DNA of 64,000 nucleotides, taken from contig JAGLIF010000006.1 in NCBI GenBank assembly GCA_023143095.1, forward strand, positions 1 through 64,000, given 5' to 3'. Both the position numbers and the translations under genes were made by a program. The stretch is from Candidatus Altimarinota bacterium. Its GTDB lineage: Bacteria > Patescibacteriota > Gracilibacteria > UBA4473. Below are positions 1 to 8,834 of the stretch, in pieces (the stretch's first letter is position 1; every line of letters begins with the position of its first letter). The notes beneath the pieces were generated by a model, which worked only from the letters and a program-made list of their open reading frames with translations, was not told the DNA's origin and searched no databases.

Positions 1-54
1 TTTGTTTTTATCAGAGTTTCCTTAGAATCATTTCGTTTTAATATTTGTTTAAAA

Positions 55-1491
55 ATGAAAATCACCTTAACGAAAGAATTGACAGCCACAGACGCTCTTT
101 TTGTATTTGTAAGCGAAAAAGATTGGAAGAAAAAATCAAAACTTTTCGATAAAAAACTAGTTGAAACAATTGAATCCCATTTTGAAGATAAAAATTTTAA
201 TGGAGAAAAAGGGGAAGTTTTCCAAATCCCCTCTCTGTACAAAAAAACTAAAAAACTTTTTTTAGTGGGTGCTGGAAAATTAAAAACACTTGATGATTGT
301 CGAATTATTGGTGGAAATGCAATCCGAAAAGCTAAAAAAATAAAAGCGAACAAAATTTCCTTTCTCTTACCTGAAAACATCTGCACAAAACGCGTTATAT
401 CTGGAAGTATTTTAGGAAATTATGCTTTTAAAATTGGCAAAAACGATTTTTTTACACCAAAAGAACTTTTAATTGTCACCAACGAAAAATTATCTAAACA
501 AGCACTTCAATCTGAAATTGCTCTTGGAGAAGCAACTAATTTAACACGAGATTTAATTAATCTTCCACCCAACCTAATGAATCCTAATGATTTAGCTAAT
601 GAAGCTAAAAAAATAGAAAAAGGAATAAACAATCCTATAAAAGTTACTGTTTTAGGAGAAAAAGAAATGGAAAAACTCAAAATGGGATCTCTTTTAGGAG
701 TTGGTCTTGGCTCACATGAAGAATCCAAACTCATTGTGCTTGAATACAACGGAGGACAAAAAAAAGAAGCCCCTCTGGCTTTAGTAGGAAAAGGCGTTTG
801 TTTTGATTCTGGAGGATATCATCTCAAGCCCACTAACCATATAGAAGAAATGAAATCAGATATGTCTGGAGCTGCAACAGTATTGGGCATTTTTAAATGG
901 CTTGTCACTGCCCGTCCAAAGAAAAACATTATCGGTGTTATAGGCGCTGTAGAAAATCTCGTAAATGGCAAAGCTTTTAAACCAGGAGATATACTTACTG
1001 CTATGAATGGAAAAACGATTGAAATTACCAACACTGATGCCGAAGGACGCCTTGTTCTCGCTGATTGTTTGTATTATGTTACTACGAAATTCAAACCATC
1101 GAAAATGATCGATATCGCGACTTTGACTGGTTCTTGTATTCAAGCACTAGGATTTGAAATAACAGGATTAGTTAGCAATGATGAAAAACTTACGAATGAT
1201 CTAACAAAAGCAGCGAAATCCGCAGACGAAAATGTTTGGGAATTACCACTCAATGATTTTTTAAGAAAAAAGACCAAAGGAGAAGTTGCCGATTTATTGA
1301 ATTGGTCTCCAGGAGTTTCTGCTGGATGTTCTATGGGAGGCGCTTTCTTGGAAAATTTTGTAGAAAAAACACCTTGGGTTCATATAGATATTGCTGGAAC
1401 TTCTTTTCATTCCACAACAGAAACAAGTACTTCAAAAAAAGGAGCCACTGGAGTAATGATGCGAACATTAAAAACTTGGCTTGAGGATTAA
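55..1491 (+). CDS. pepA: Leucyl aminopeptidase (M17 family)
   Basis: A cytosolic metallo-exopeptidase that removes N-terminal residues during peptide turnover. At 478 residues it has the usual two-domain M17 length. The C-terminal catalytic half carries the family's two-metal site: GKGVCFDSGG near residues 245-254, a following MKSDMSGAA with a metal-binding Asp, and the signature NTDAEGRL near residues 325-332. The N-terminal half is divergent, as is normal for the family. The start is the ATG at 55, preceded by an A/T-rich stretch with no Shine-Dalgarno site. The next gene, purQ, begins 83 bp downstream with no recognisable terminator between them. The assignment is secure at family level; substrate preference cannot be read from sequence. 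Confidence 0.96.
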   Translation: MKITLTKELTATDALFVFVSEKDWKKKSKLFDKKLVETIESHFEDKNFNGEKGEVFQIPSLYKKTKKLFLVGAGKLKTLDDCRIIGGNAIRKAKKIKANKISFLLPENICTKRVISGSILGNYAFKIGKNDFFTPKELLIVTNEKLSKQALQSEIALGEATNLTRDLINLPPNLMNPNDLANEAKKIEKGINNPIKVTVLGEKEMEKLKMGSLLGVGLGSHEESKLIVLEYNGGQKKEAPLALVGKGVCFDSGGYHLKPTNHIEEMKSDMSGAATVLGIFKWLVTARPKKNIIGVIGAVENLVNGKAFKPGDILTAMNGKTIEITNTDAEGRLVLADCLYYVTTKFKPSKMIDIATLTGSCIQALGFEITGLVSNDEKLTNDLTKAAKSADENVWELPLNDFLRKKTKGEVADLLNWSPGVSAGCSMGGAFLENFVEKTPWVHIDIAGTSFHSTTETSTSKKGATGVMMRTLKTWLED

Positions 1492-1574
1492 TTTTATTTC
1501 TTGTTTTCTCTTTTTTTTTACTTAAAAAAAAATAGAATTCTCTCGTACAAGAACAATTCATAAATTTTCAATTA

Positions 1575-2810
1575 ATGCCATCTCTCGCAGTTATCACTTT
1601 TCCTGGAAATAATTGTGAAATTGAATCTCTTCGTATCGCCAAAAGAAATGGATTTTCCACTGAGTTGATCAAATGGAATGAATTGGAAAAAGTAGGAAAT
1701 GCCGATGTTTATTTTCTTCCTGGAGGATTTTCTTTCGAGGACAGAGGAAGATCTGGCTCTATCGCTGCCAGAGAGAAAATATTTAAAACTCTGAGAAAAG
1801 AAGCAGTTAAAGGAAAACTTATTTTAGGAGTTTGCAATGGTGCTCAAATGGTAACCGAGTCTGGACTCATCCCAGTAAAAAATAATCCTCTTCCTGTTGC
1901 CTTAGCGCATAATCTTAGACGAGATAAACATGGACATGTTTTGGGAACGGGTTTTTACAATGAATGGATTTATATCAAAGCAGAACGAACAGATACCGCT
2001 TTTACTTACAAAGTTGATAAAATACTCCGAATGCCAATTGCTCATGGAGAAGGTAGATTTTCTTCAATTGATACACTTTCTCAAAAAGCTCTCAAGTCTG
2101 GAGACAATGTAGCTTTTCGGTATTGTGATAAAGAAGGCAATGTCAGTGACAAGTTTCCAATCACCCCAAATGGTGCTTTGCATGCAACAGCCGCAATTAC
2201 CAACCAAGAAGGAACAATATGTGCGATAATGCCACATCCAGAACGATTTTTTGATACTTTCGATGGAGATCAAATTTTTGCATCCATGTATCAATGGATT
2301 TTAGATAAAAAATCTCCAAATAATATAAAAATTGGAGATTTTTCTCTATTGGAAAAACCTGAAATAAAAACATTTGAACCTACTGATAAAGCAATTTATT
2401 TAGAAAAAAAACTGATCATTACAGATAATGAAAATTTTTCTATAAAATCTGCTATTGAAAATCTTTTGGGACAAAACATCTCCCTTGAGAAATCTGTTTT
2501 GTTTGAAGTTTTAGGCGAAAATTTGGATCAAAAAAAGCTCGAAGAAACCAATCTTTTTTTTAACCCAAATAAAGAGTTTTTAGTAGAAAAAATAACCTCT
2601 TCCACTCTTTCAAAATTCATGACTAAAGATTTTCAAAACGACGAAGCAGATCATCTAGCTCAACAACTTTCAACACTTTTTGGAAAAAAAATAACCGTAA
2701 ATATTTACAAGTCTTGGGATTTTGGCGACACGAGCCAAGACCTTATTGCAACAGTATTGCAAAACCGAATTCTTTGTAATCCGAATTCTTCAGAACTTTT
2801 TAAAGTATAA
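1575..2810 (+). CDS. purQ: PurQ glutaminase of FGAM synthase with PurS-like C-terminal extension
   Basis: Class I glutamine amidotransferase that feeds ammonia to phosphoribosylformylglycinamidine synthase, the fourth step of purine synthesis. The N-terminal 250 residues look like PurQ: TFPGNNCE at residues 8-15, LPGGFSFEDRGR at 48-59, nucleophile Cys87 in GVCNGAQ, and the His-Glu pair in PHPERFF near residue 220. Typical PurQ ends at about 230 residues, but this protein has 411. The extra 155 residues contain a stretch (LFEVLGENLD then LFFNPNKEFLVEK) that resembles the PurS/PurL N-terminal fold, so a PurQ-PurS-type fusion is my inference. The PurL synthetase subunit is not in the window. purH follows after 40 bp, suggesting co-transcription. 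Confidence 0.9.
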   Translation: MPSLAVITFPGNNCEIESLRIAKRNGFSTELIKWNELEKVGNADVYFLPGGFSFEDRGRSGSIAAREKIFKTLRKEAVKGKLILGVCNGAQMVTESGLIPVKNNPLPVALAHNLRRDKHGHVLGTGFYNEWIYIKAERTDTAFTYKVDKILRMPIAHGEGRFSSIDTLSQKALKSGDNVAFRYCDKEGNVSDKFPITPNGALHATAAITNQEGTICAIMPHPERFFDTFDGDQIFASMYQWILDKKSPNNIKIGDFSLLEKPEIKTFEPTDKAIYLEKKLIITDNENFSIKSAIENLLGQNISLEKSVLFEVLGENLDQKKLEETNLFFNPNKEFLVEKITSSTLSKFMTKDFQNDEADHLAQQLSTLFGKKITVNIYKSWDFGDTSQDLIATVLQNRILCNPNSSELFKV

Positions 2811-2850
2811 AGAACTACTAATAAACAATTTAACTATTTCCAAAAAAACC

Positions 2851-4359
2851 ATGAAAACAGCTCTACTTTCAGTTTCAGACAAAACTGGTATCGCAATCTT
2901 TGCACAAAAATTAGAAAAACTTGGATTTCGAATTATTTCCACTGGGGGGACATTTCGAACTTTAAAGAAACATCATCTTAAAAACTTAATAGAAGTTTCT
3001 GATTTCACCAAATTTCCAGAAGGACTTGATGGACGAATAAAAACACTTACCCCACAAGTATTTGGAGGTATTTTAAACCTTCGAAACGAAAATTCTCATC
3101 AAGAATTTTGTCAGACAAATCAAATAGAAAATATTGATTTAGTGGTGGTAAATTTATATCCATTCAAAGAAACCTATGAAAACATTGATAAAAACTTTGA
3201 AGATAAAGTTGAAAATATTGATATCGGCGGTCCTTCCATGATACGAGCTGCTGCTAAAAATTATGAATTTTGCGCACCCATAGTCGATCCAACTGATTAT
3301 AATCATGTTGTTGAACAATACGAAAAAGAAGGTGATTTAAATTTAGAATTTCGAAAAGAGTTAGCCACAAAAGTTTTTGAAATGACAGCTAATTACGATC
3401 TTCTTATCGCTAAATTTTGGGCTGAAAATACGAAAATAAGCGAAGAAAAAGGGGCTCTTCGTTACGGAGAAAACCCTCATCAAAAAGCTGTAACCTTACG
3501 AGATCCTTTTGCCAAAGGAGCTAATCTAATCGGCGCAAAAGTCTTGAATGGAAAACCCCTTTCTTTCAATAATTTTGGAGACGCAAATGGTGCATTAGAA
3601 TTGGCTATGAGTTTCAAAGAACCATTTGCTGCTATTATCAAACATGCTACTCCTTGCGGCGCAGCTATTGGAGAAACTGTTGAAGAAGCATTTGATAAAG
3701 CTTATAAAGCCGATTCTATTTCTGCATTTGGAGGTGTAATTGCAATTAACCGAGAAATTACTGAAGAACTTGCTCGAAAAATCGTCTCTTTTTTCAATGA
3801 GATTGTACTTGCTCCAAAAATTTCTGATGAAGCATTGAAAGTTTTTCAAGAAAAACCAAATTTACGAGTCTTAGAAATTTCAAACTTTGACCAAGTAACA
3901 CCTGATATTTCACTCAAACATGTTCGAGGTGGTATCCTCGTACAAGATTTGGATTTATTTCTTCCTGATTTTCAAAATTTGGAAACTGCTACTAAACAAG
4001 AACCAACACAACAAGAACGACTTGATCTAGAAATCGCTTGGAAAATCGTAAAAATAGTAAAATCAAACGCTATTGCTGTTGTAAAAAATGGAATAATGCT
4101 CGGCAAGGGTGGAGGACAAACTTCGCGTGTGGATGCCATGGAGATTGCTCTATCCCATGCTGGGGAACAGTCCAAAGGTGCTGTTCTTGCTAGCGATGCC
4201 TTTTTTCCTTTCCCTGATGCTATAGAAAAAGCTGGTGAATATGGAATTTCTTCAATTATACAACCAGGAGGCGCTAAAAATGATTCCTTAGTTTTTGAAA
4301 AATCCGATAGTCTCAATATCTCCATGGTACTGACAAAAACGCGTGCTTTTTTGCATTAA
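2851..4359 (+). CDS. purH: Bifunctional AICAR transformylase / IMP cyclohydrolase
   Basis: Carries out the last two steps of IMP synthesis: formylation of AICAR and ring closure. The N-terminal MGS-like cyclohydrolase domain shows ISTGGT, KTLTPQVFGG, VVVNLYPF and IGGPSMIRAAAKN. The transformylase domain shows RYGENPHQKA and the catalytic Lys-His in IIKHATPCGAA, then SAFGGVIA. The reading frame is open upstream to 2722, but that stretch overlaps purQ; the ATG at 2851 gives MKTALLSVSDKTGI, the expected N-terminus, and a 502-residue protein of normal size. Upstream is an A-rich tract without a Shine-Dalgarno site. Confidence 0.96.
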   Translation: MKTALLSVSDKTGIAIFAQKLEKLGFRIISTGGTFRTLKKHHLKNLIEVSDFTKFPEGLDGRIKTLTPQVFGGILNLRNENSHQEFCQTNQIENIDLVVVNLYPFKETYENIDKNFEDKVENIDIGGPSMIRAAAKNYEFCAPIVDPTDYNHVVEQYEKEGDLNLEFRKELATKVFEMTANYDLLIAKFWAENTKISEEKGALRYGENPHQKAVTLRDPFAKGANLIGAKVLNGKPLSFNNFGDANGALELAMSFKEPFAAIIKHATPCGAAIGETVEEAFDKAYKADSISAFGGVIAINREITEELARKIVSFFNEIVLAPKISDEALKVFQEKPNLRVLEISNFDQVTPDISLKHVRGGILVQDLDLFLPDFQNLETATKQEPTQQERLDLEIAWKIVKIVKSNAIAVVKNGIMLGKGGGQTSRVDAMEIALSHAGEQSKGAVLASDAFFPFPDAIEKAGEYGISSIIQPGGAKNDSLVFEKSDSLNISMVLTKTRAFLH

Positions 4360-4397
4360 AAAAAACGCTGAAAAATAAATTTTATAGATTTTAAATA

Positions 4398-4928
4398 ATG
4401 AGAATCATCTTTATTCCTGGTATAATAACATGGTCGTTTTATATGAAAGGATGGAAAAAAGATCTTCCTCATTATTTTCCAAATGATGAAATCGTCTTTC
4501 TGGATGAACTCCTTTATTTGCATACACAACAAAATAAAATGAACAAGATTGTACAAAAAGGAATAGAACTACTTAATGATGGAAAAGAAACCATTATTTT
4601 ATCCCATAGTTTTGGTGGTATTTTGGGGAAAACCATGATCGATCAAGCAAAAAACCATCAAGTGAAAAAATTTATCACAATGGCAACTCCTCATGAAATG
4701 AATATTTTTGGAGTAAGAAAAGCAAAACAATTTTTAAAAACGCCTAAAACAGTCTCTGTAGAAACACAATCCTTTGGCGGATTTCTTGATCTGATAGTTC
4801 CTTATTTCTGGAGTAAACCACAAAACAGTATTCAACACGATAACTTTTGGTGTGAGCATATATCCTTTTTGCTCATACCTGCCACTCGACGAAAAGTACT
4901 GAAGAATTGCCAAGTCCGGACTCCGTAG
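4398..4928 (+). CDS. Small alpha/beta-hydrolase (lipase-like)
   Basis: A 176-residue alpha/beta-hydrolase-fold protein. It opens with a strand and oxyanion-type loop (IIFIPGII) and has a nucleophile elbow LSHSFGG with Ser71. A His in CEHISFL near residue 158 could complete the triad. There is no signal peptide, so it is probably cytosolic. The last residues are encoded by a long inverted repeat and the TAG stop lies inside that repeat, so the original C-terminus may have been altered by repeat insertion. It is convergent with the lipoprotein gene that follows. The substrate is unknown. Confidence 0.75.
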   Translation: MRIIFIPGIITWSFYMKGWKKDLPHYFPNDEIVFLDELLYLHTQQNKMNKIVQKGIELLNDGKETIILSHSFGGILGKTMIDQAKNHQVKKFITMATPHEMNIFGVRKAKQFLKTPKTVSVETQSFGGFLDLIVPYFWSKPQNSIQHDNFWCEHISFLLIPATRRKVLKNCQVRTP

Positions 4929-4941
4929 AGTCCGGACTTTG
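4913..4941. repeat. Double palindrome AGTCCGGACTC, possible bidirectional terminator
   Basis: AGTCCGGACTC (4913-4923), loop CGTA, GAGTCCGGACT (4928-4938), then TTT. Each arm is itself nearly self-complementary. It lies exactly between two convergent genes and overlaps the stop codon of the upstream hydrolase. The T-tract is short, so terminator function is inferred from position and stem strength. Confidence 0.6.
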
Positions 4942-4951
4942 GACTCATTCC

Positions 4952-5326
4952 TTATGGCTTAAATTCTTCCCGTATTTTCAATTCCCCGTTTTTTAAAATA
5001 AAGATTGCTTCATTTGGCTGATAAAGTGTTTCTGGAAGTTTGAGACAATCTGCAACTGATCGTGAAATTGGAAAAGATTCTATGATTTTCTCTCTACCCA
5101 AAAATACCCAGAGACAATTCTGATCATCTTTTTGTTCAAAAGATTGTCCCAAAATATTCTTTTTTTGGTAAGGTTTTAAAATTCGAAGCCCTTTCCAATC
5201 CTGATCTATATCTTCTTCAAATAAATTAATTACTCCGCCAGCTTCTATTTTTTCTTCCACCTTGCTTTGAATACCACCACAACCGACAAGTAAAATACAG
5301 ACAGACAGTATTAATAGTTTTTTCAT
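4952..5326 (-). CDS. Predicted lipoprotein of unknown function
   Basis: A 124-residue protein starting at the ATG at 5326 (MKKLLILSVCILLVGCGG): a basic N-terminus, a hydrophobic core and a lipobox LVGC, so it should be lipid-anchored after signal peptidase II cleavage. The frame stays open to 5380, but the extra 18 residues would spoil the signal peptide. The mature part is mixed alpha/beta with two cysteines (DQNCLWV and VADCLKL) and no domain I recognise. It converges on the hydrolase gene through the AGTCCGGACTC palindrome. Confidence 0.75.
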   Translation of the reverse strand: MKKLLILSVCILLVGCGGIQSKVEEKIEAGGVINLFEEDIDQDWKGLRILKPYQKKNILGQSFEQKDDQNCLWVFLGREKIIESFPISRSVADCLKLPETLYQPNEAIFILKNGELKIREEFKP

Positions 5327-5494
5327 ACTTATATGATAAACAACAAATTTGAAATTACAAAATGAAAATACTGTTCCCAAGTCCGGACTTGAATAGTATT
5401 TAAAGAAACACTGATTTAATAAACTCGTAAGAAAAAAATAAAGATTTTGATATAAGTTTTGTTGAAATTTTTTTTTGATAGTCCTCTATCAAAT

Positions 5495-5637
5495 GGAAAG
5501 TAAACTTTGGGAGTTTGAGGGTAAAACCGTGTTTGAGCGACATGAAAAATAAACCTTGGATAAATAACTCTTCTTAGCGAGTTTTTTTACCCTCAAAACT
5601 TTTTGGTTCTTTTTAGTTATAAAAAGAATGAAATGAA
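5495..5637 (-). repeat. Structured ~140 bp dispersed element, copy 1
   Basis: Read on the minus strand, this matches 24357-24500 on the plus strand over about 140 bp with high identity. It contains a perfect 13-bp inverted pair, TTTGAGGGTAAAA (5514-5526) and TTTTACCCTCAAA (5585-5597). Next to its end (5474-5493) lies a hairpin whose sequence differs from the hairpin at the same place in copy 2. It has no coding capacity. It could be a small non-autonomous mobile element or a structured RNA. Confidence 0.75.
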
Positions 5638-5770
5638 TCATTATAAAATTGATCCCTGCCTTCGCAGGGATGAGGGAGGGAGCAGGGATAAGAGTAAGTG
5701 AAGCAGGATGAGAGTGAAATGGAAACGAGGATGAGGGCAAGTGAAGCAGAATGCTAACAGAAGTTTCCCA

Positions 5771-5799
5771 AGTCCGGACTCTCTAGAGTCCGGACTTAA
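5771..5799 (-). repeat. Double palindrome AGTCCGGACTC downstream of ilvA
   Basis: AGTCCGGACTCT facing AGAGTCCGGACT with almost no loop, 10 bp beyond the ilvA stop. It is the same element as at 4913-4938. A strong stem at a gene end suggests a terminator or 3'-end stabiliser, but no T-run follows on the minus strand. Confidence 0.5.
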
Positions 5800-5806
5800 A
5801 TAGAAG

Positions 5807-7063
5807 CTATATCACAAAATCAGATAAAATTTCATCATTCGTAACATCTGTAAATTCAAATCCGCTTTTCTTCATTTTAGAAAATAATATTTCAAAATTC
5901 TTTTTATCTTCTGTTTCAATTCCAAGCAAAACTGATCCAAAATTCTTCGCTGATTTTTTTAAATATTCAAATCGAGAAATATCATCATTTGGTCCTAGTA
6001 AACCCAAAAATTCTTTAAGTGCACCCGGTCTTTGTGGAAGCCGTAAAATAAAATATTTTTTATGACCTGAAAATTTCATCGCTCTCTCTTTGACATCTGG
6101 CAATCGTTCAAAATCAAAATTTCCACCTGAAACCACACATACTATGGTTTTTCCTTTTATCTCTTTCCTATCCATATCTTTAAGTGCATCAATCGAAAGT
6201 CCTCCAGCTGGTTCAAGCACAATCCCATCATGATGCAAAAAAGTTAACATAGTTTGACACAATCGATTTTCTGGAATCAAAATAGGTTTTCTCCTTAATG
6301 TTTTCTTTAAAATTTTTAATGTTTTTTCTCCAAAACTTCCCACCGCCGCTCCATCAACAAAAGTGTCTATCTTTTTCATCTCCACTGCTTTTCCTAACTT
6401 TAAACTCTCGGTCAAACTCGAAGCGCCTACTGGTTCTACTGCAATTGTTTCAGTTTTAGGAGAATTTTCTAACAAAAATTGAGATATCCCAGAAGCAAGT
6501 CCTCCTCCTCCCACTGGTACAAAAACAAAATCCACTTGTGACAATTGTTGTCCAATTTCCGATCCCACTGTCCCCGCTCCTTCAATTGTCCATTCATGAT
6601 CATAAGGAGGCGCATAAACAGCTTTATGTTCCTTACAAAACTTTTTCGCCGCACTTGCTGCTTGATCATAAGTATCTCCTATTAAAACTACTTCTATTGC
6701 TTTTCCTCCAAAATCTTTTGTTCGACTTACTTTTTGATGAGGAGTCGTAACTGGCATAAAAACTTTTCCATTTACTCCAAATTTAGCACAAGAAAGTGAA
6801 AATCCCTGTGCAAAATTTCCTGCCGAAGCACAAACAAAATTTATATCAGATTTTTTTTCTTTAGATTCCTCTAAATAATTAGAAATAAAATGATATGCTC
6901 CACGAATTTTGTAACTTCGAACCGAACTCAAGTCTTCCCGTTTTAAGTAAACATTCGCCTCATATTTTTCTGATAAATATTCAGAAAATTGCAAAGGGGT
7001 AGGTGAAAAAACTTTGCTAAGTTTTGCTTCCGCATCAAGTACATTTTTTGTGAAAGATTTCAT
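5807..7063 (-). CDS. ilvA: Threonine dehydratase (IlvA-like), catabolic-length with C-terminal ACT-like domain
   Basis: PLP enzyme that deaminates threonine to 2-oxobutanoate. The Schiff-base lysine is Lys52 in SYKIRGA. Further fold-type II motifs are SAGNFAQG near residue 80 and the phosphate-binding loop VPVGGGGLASG near 185. After residue ~325 comes an ACT-like regulatory segment (FILRLPQRPGALKEFLGLLG). At 418 residues it matches the single-regulatory-domain form. No other branched-chain biosynthesis gene is visible here, so the role may be catabolic or salvage; in a CPR-type genome a stand-alone ilvA is unusual. The AEC transporter gene ends 9 bp upstream of its start, suggesting an operon. 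Confidence 0.9.
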   Translation of the reverse strand: MKSFTKNVLDAEAKLSKVFSPTPLQFSEYLSEKYEANVYLKREDLSSVRSYKIRGAYHFISNYLEESKEKKSDINFVCASAGNFAQGFSLSCAKFGVNGKVFMPVTTPHQKVSRTKDFGGKAIEVVLIGDTYDQAASAAKKFCKEHKAVYAPPYDHEWTIEGAGTVGSEIGQQLSQVDFVFVPVGGGGLASGISQFLLENSPKTETIAVEPVGASSLTESLKLGKAVEMKKIDTFVDGAAVGSFGEKTLKILKKTLRRKPILIPENRLCQTMLTFLHHDGIVLEPAGGLSIDALKDMDRKEIKGKTIVCVVSGGNFDFERLPDVKERAMKFSGHKKYFILRLPQRPGALKEFLGLLGPNDDISRFEYLKKSAKNFGSVLLGIETEDKKNFEILFSKMKKSGFEFTDVTNDEILSDFVI

Positions 7064-7072
7064 GTTAAAGAA

Positions 7073-7990
7073 TTAGAATATAAAAAAATAAAATACAATA
7101 GGTGCCAGAACTAAAAAAACAATTGTGCTAAAAAAGACCTGCTGTGTCACAATTTTATGTTTGCAATCATAAAGTGAGGCAAGATTTATATTATTAACCG
7201 CCAATGGCATCAAGCACTGCATAAGCAAAAGTTTTTGTTCAAACTGAGAAAACGGCAAATAACCCACACTAATTTTTAGAAAAAAAAGTCCAACTAATGG
7301 CAAAAACACAAACTTGGAAACAACCCCCCAAAGATTAATTCCTAAAGAAAAATGTTTTACCTTTACTTCTGCTAAAAAAAGTCCAAACAAAAAAAGCTGT
7401 ATGGCAATTGATGCATGCCCTCCAATTTCAATAAAAGCCTCTATTTTCGGATTCATCGAAATATTTAAAAAGTTTAAAATAATTGCCACTCCTCCAACCC
7501 ATAAAATAGGCATCTTAAAAATATTTTTAATGGATTGAGGAATTGAAAATTTCCCACGAGAATAAAAATAAACACCAAAAATAAAACTCCAAAACACATT
7601 TGCGAAATTAATCATTGTCGTATAGATCAATGAAGTTGGACCAAATATTGTAAGCCCAAGAGGAATTCCTAAATTTCCCGTGTTTCCACTGGTTCCAGAA
7701 AAAATAAAAATAGAACGAATTTTCGGATCTCTTATAAAAAATTTACCTAATCCAACAAAAATAATCGCTAAAACTGCAACAGAAATAAAATAAACTATCC
7801 CTAAATTAAAAACATTCATTCCAAGTTGTGTACTCGAAAGCCCCCAAAAAACCAACATGGGCTGAAAAAAATACACCGTCAAAAGCGCAACTGATTGAGT
7901 ATCAATTTTTTCCTTGAAAATCTTTTTCAAAAGAACCCCTCCTGCAATAAAGGCATAAATCGTCAAAATAGAAAAATAAAATTCAAACAT
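7073..7990 (-). CDS. AEC-family transporter (auxin efflux carrier-like permease)
   Basis: A 305-residue membrane protein with about ten hydrophobic segments covering nearly its whole length. Features of the AEC/MleP-type carrier family are two related halves, a conserved Asn/Gly-rich crossover (SGTSGNTGNLGIPLGL near residues 103-118) and a second-half LMPLAVNNINLA. Bacterial members move small carboxylates and related compounds. Co-directional placement between a prolyl-tRNA editing gene and ilvA suggests transport of an amino-acid-derived acid, but this is inference. Confidence 0.85.
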   Translation of the reverse strand: MFEFYFSILTIYAFIAGGVLLKKIFKEKIDTQSVALLTVYFFQPMLVFWGLSSTQLGMNVFNLGIVYFISVAVLAIIFVGLGKFFIRDPKIRSIFIFSGTSGNTGNLGIPLGLTIFGPTSLIYTTMINFANVFWSFIFGVYFYSRGKFSIPQSIKNIFKMPILWVGGVAIILNFLNISMNPKIEAFIEIGGHASIAIQLFLFGLFLAEVKVKHFSLGINLWGVVSKFVFLPLVGLFFLKISVGYLPFSQFEQKLLLMQCLMPLAVNNINLASLYDCKHKIVTQQVFFSTIVFLVLAPIVFYFFIF

Positions 7991-7992
7991 AA

Positions 7993-8493
7993 TTAAAAAT
8001 AAAATTCTAAAAACTCACTAGATCTATCTTCAAGAAACTTTCTAAAATCTTTTGTTGAAATTTTAAGAGTAGCTGTATTTCTCAATGGATGAAAATGTAC
8101 AAAATCATCCTCAAAAATTTCCTTATCTATAACAACCGAAACTTCTTCTGCATTTCCATCAATAAGCCCAAACGGGGTTACCGAACCAGGAGTAAGATTG
8201 AGATATTTTTTTAGTCTTTCTGCAGAAGCAAATCCCATTTTTCTATGTTCTTCCAATTGTTCTGCCAATACTGGAATATCTAAATTTTTTTCAGCTTTTA
8301 ATACGACTAAATAATGCTTTTTCCCTCTTTTATTTCGTAAGAAAATATTTTTACAATTCACTCCCAAATTATGCTTCTGATAAAAATCCTCTGAAGCTTC
8401 ACAAGTCGGAAAAGCTTCATGTTCTATTTTTTCAAACACAATATCCAGTGCGTTTAAATATTCGTAAAGTTTTTCTTCTGATTCATGCATCAC
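7993..8493 (-). CDS. YbaK/ProX-type aminoacyl-tRNA deacylase
   Basis: A 166-residue stand-alone editing domain of the YbaK/ProRS-INS superfamily, which hydrolyses mischarged tRNAs (typically Ala-tRNAPro or Cys-tRNAPro). Visible family marks are the N-terminal helix with EHEAFPTCEASEDF, the NIFLRNKRGKKHYLVVL strand with its conserved lysines, and LTPGSVTPFGLI, the GxxxP-type pocket loop. It overlaps the upstream lipoprotein gene by 4 bp and precedes the AEC gene by 2 bp, so all belong to the ileS transcription unit. The tRNA specificity cannot be decided here. Confidence 0.85.
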   Translation of the reverse strand: MMHESEEKLYEYLNALDIVFEKIEHEAFPTCEASEDFYQKHNLGVNCKNIFLRNKRGKKHYLVVLKAEKNLDIPVLAEQLEEHRKMGFASAERLKKYLNLTPGSVTPFGLIDGNAEEVSVVIDKEIFEDDFVHFHPLRNTATLKISTKDFRKFLEDRSSEFLEFYF

Positions 8494-8834
8494 TTAGAAA
8501 TTAGTTTCTCTATCTGCGGTTCAAGAACCTCTTTTAAATTTAATTTCAATTCTTCTCCATTTTCCAATCGTAAATAAACTTCATTTCCCACCTTTTTAAT
8601 TTTTGTAATAGATATCCCCAATACTTCTTCAAATTTTATTTTCAATTGTTCCAGTTGGACTAACTGTTTTTGATTCAACTTATCAGAAACACCGTCTTCA
8701 ATAGTCATCCATGCTTCTTGGAGTTGAGTAAAATCTGTCACCTTATTGTATTCTTCTTTTGTCTTAAAAAATATCTCCGTACACCCAGTCAAAAGAAATA
8801 ATGGTATAAAAACCGACATAAATTTTTTCATCAA
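8490..8834 (-). CDS. Small predicted lipoprotein
   Basis: A 114-residue protein. MMKKFMSVFIPLFLLTGC is a compact signal with lipobox LTGC. The mature domain is charged, alpha-helical in its first half and beta in its second (KKVGNEVYLRLENGEELKLNLKEV). No family recognised. Its ATG overlaps the ileS stop (ATGA), so it is translationally coupled to ileS. Another small lipoprotein lies at 4952-5326, but the two share no obvious similarity. Confidence 0.75.
   Translation of the reverse strand: MMKKFMSVFIPLFLLTGCTEIFFKTKEEYNKVTDFTQLQEAWMTIEDGVSDKLNQKQLVQLEQLKIKFEEVLGISITKIKKVGNEVYLRLENGEELKLNLKEVLEPQIEKLISK

Larger units (their letters stand above)
5327..5806. repeat. Gene-free block with several repeat families
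   Basis: 480 bp without a credible gene. It contains a single AGTCCGGACT palindrome at about 5382, the motif TTTAATAAACTCGTAAGAAAA at about 5412-5435 (shared with 22.5 kb and 24.5 kb), a perfect hairpin TTTGATAG/CTATCAAA at 5474-5493, one copy of a structured element of about 140 bp (5495-5637), and a Family B palindrome (cctgccttcgcagg) near 5653-5678. It ends with the double AGTCCGGACTC palindrome at 5771-5796. The open frame across this block on the minus strand is repeat-encoded. Confidence 0.8.

Noticed and set aside
5474-5493. Hairpin TTTGATAG/CTATCAAA as a terminator
   Set aside because: The T-run is on the upstream side on the plus strand and becomes an A-run on the minus strand, so it does not fit intrinsic termination. 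It is better seen as part of the dispersed element.
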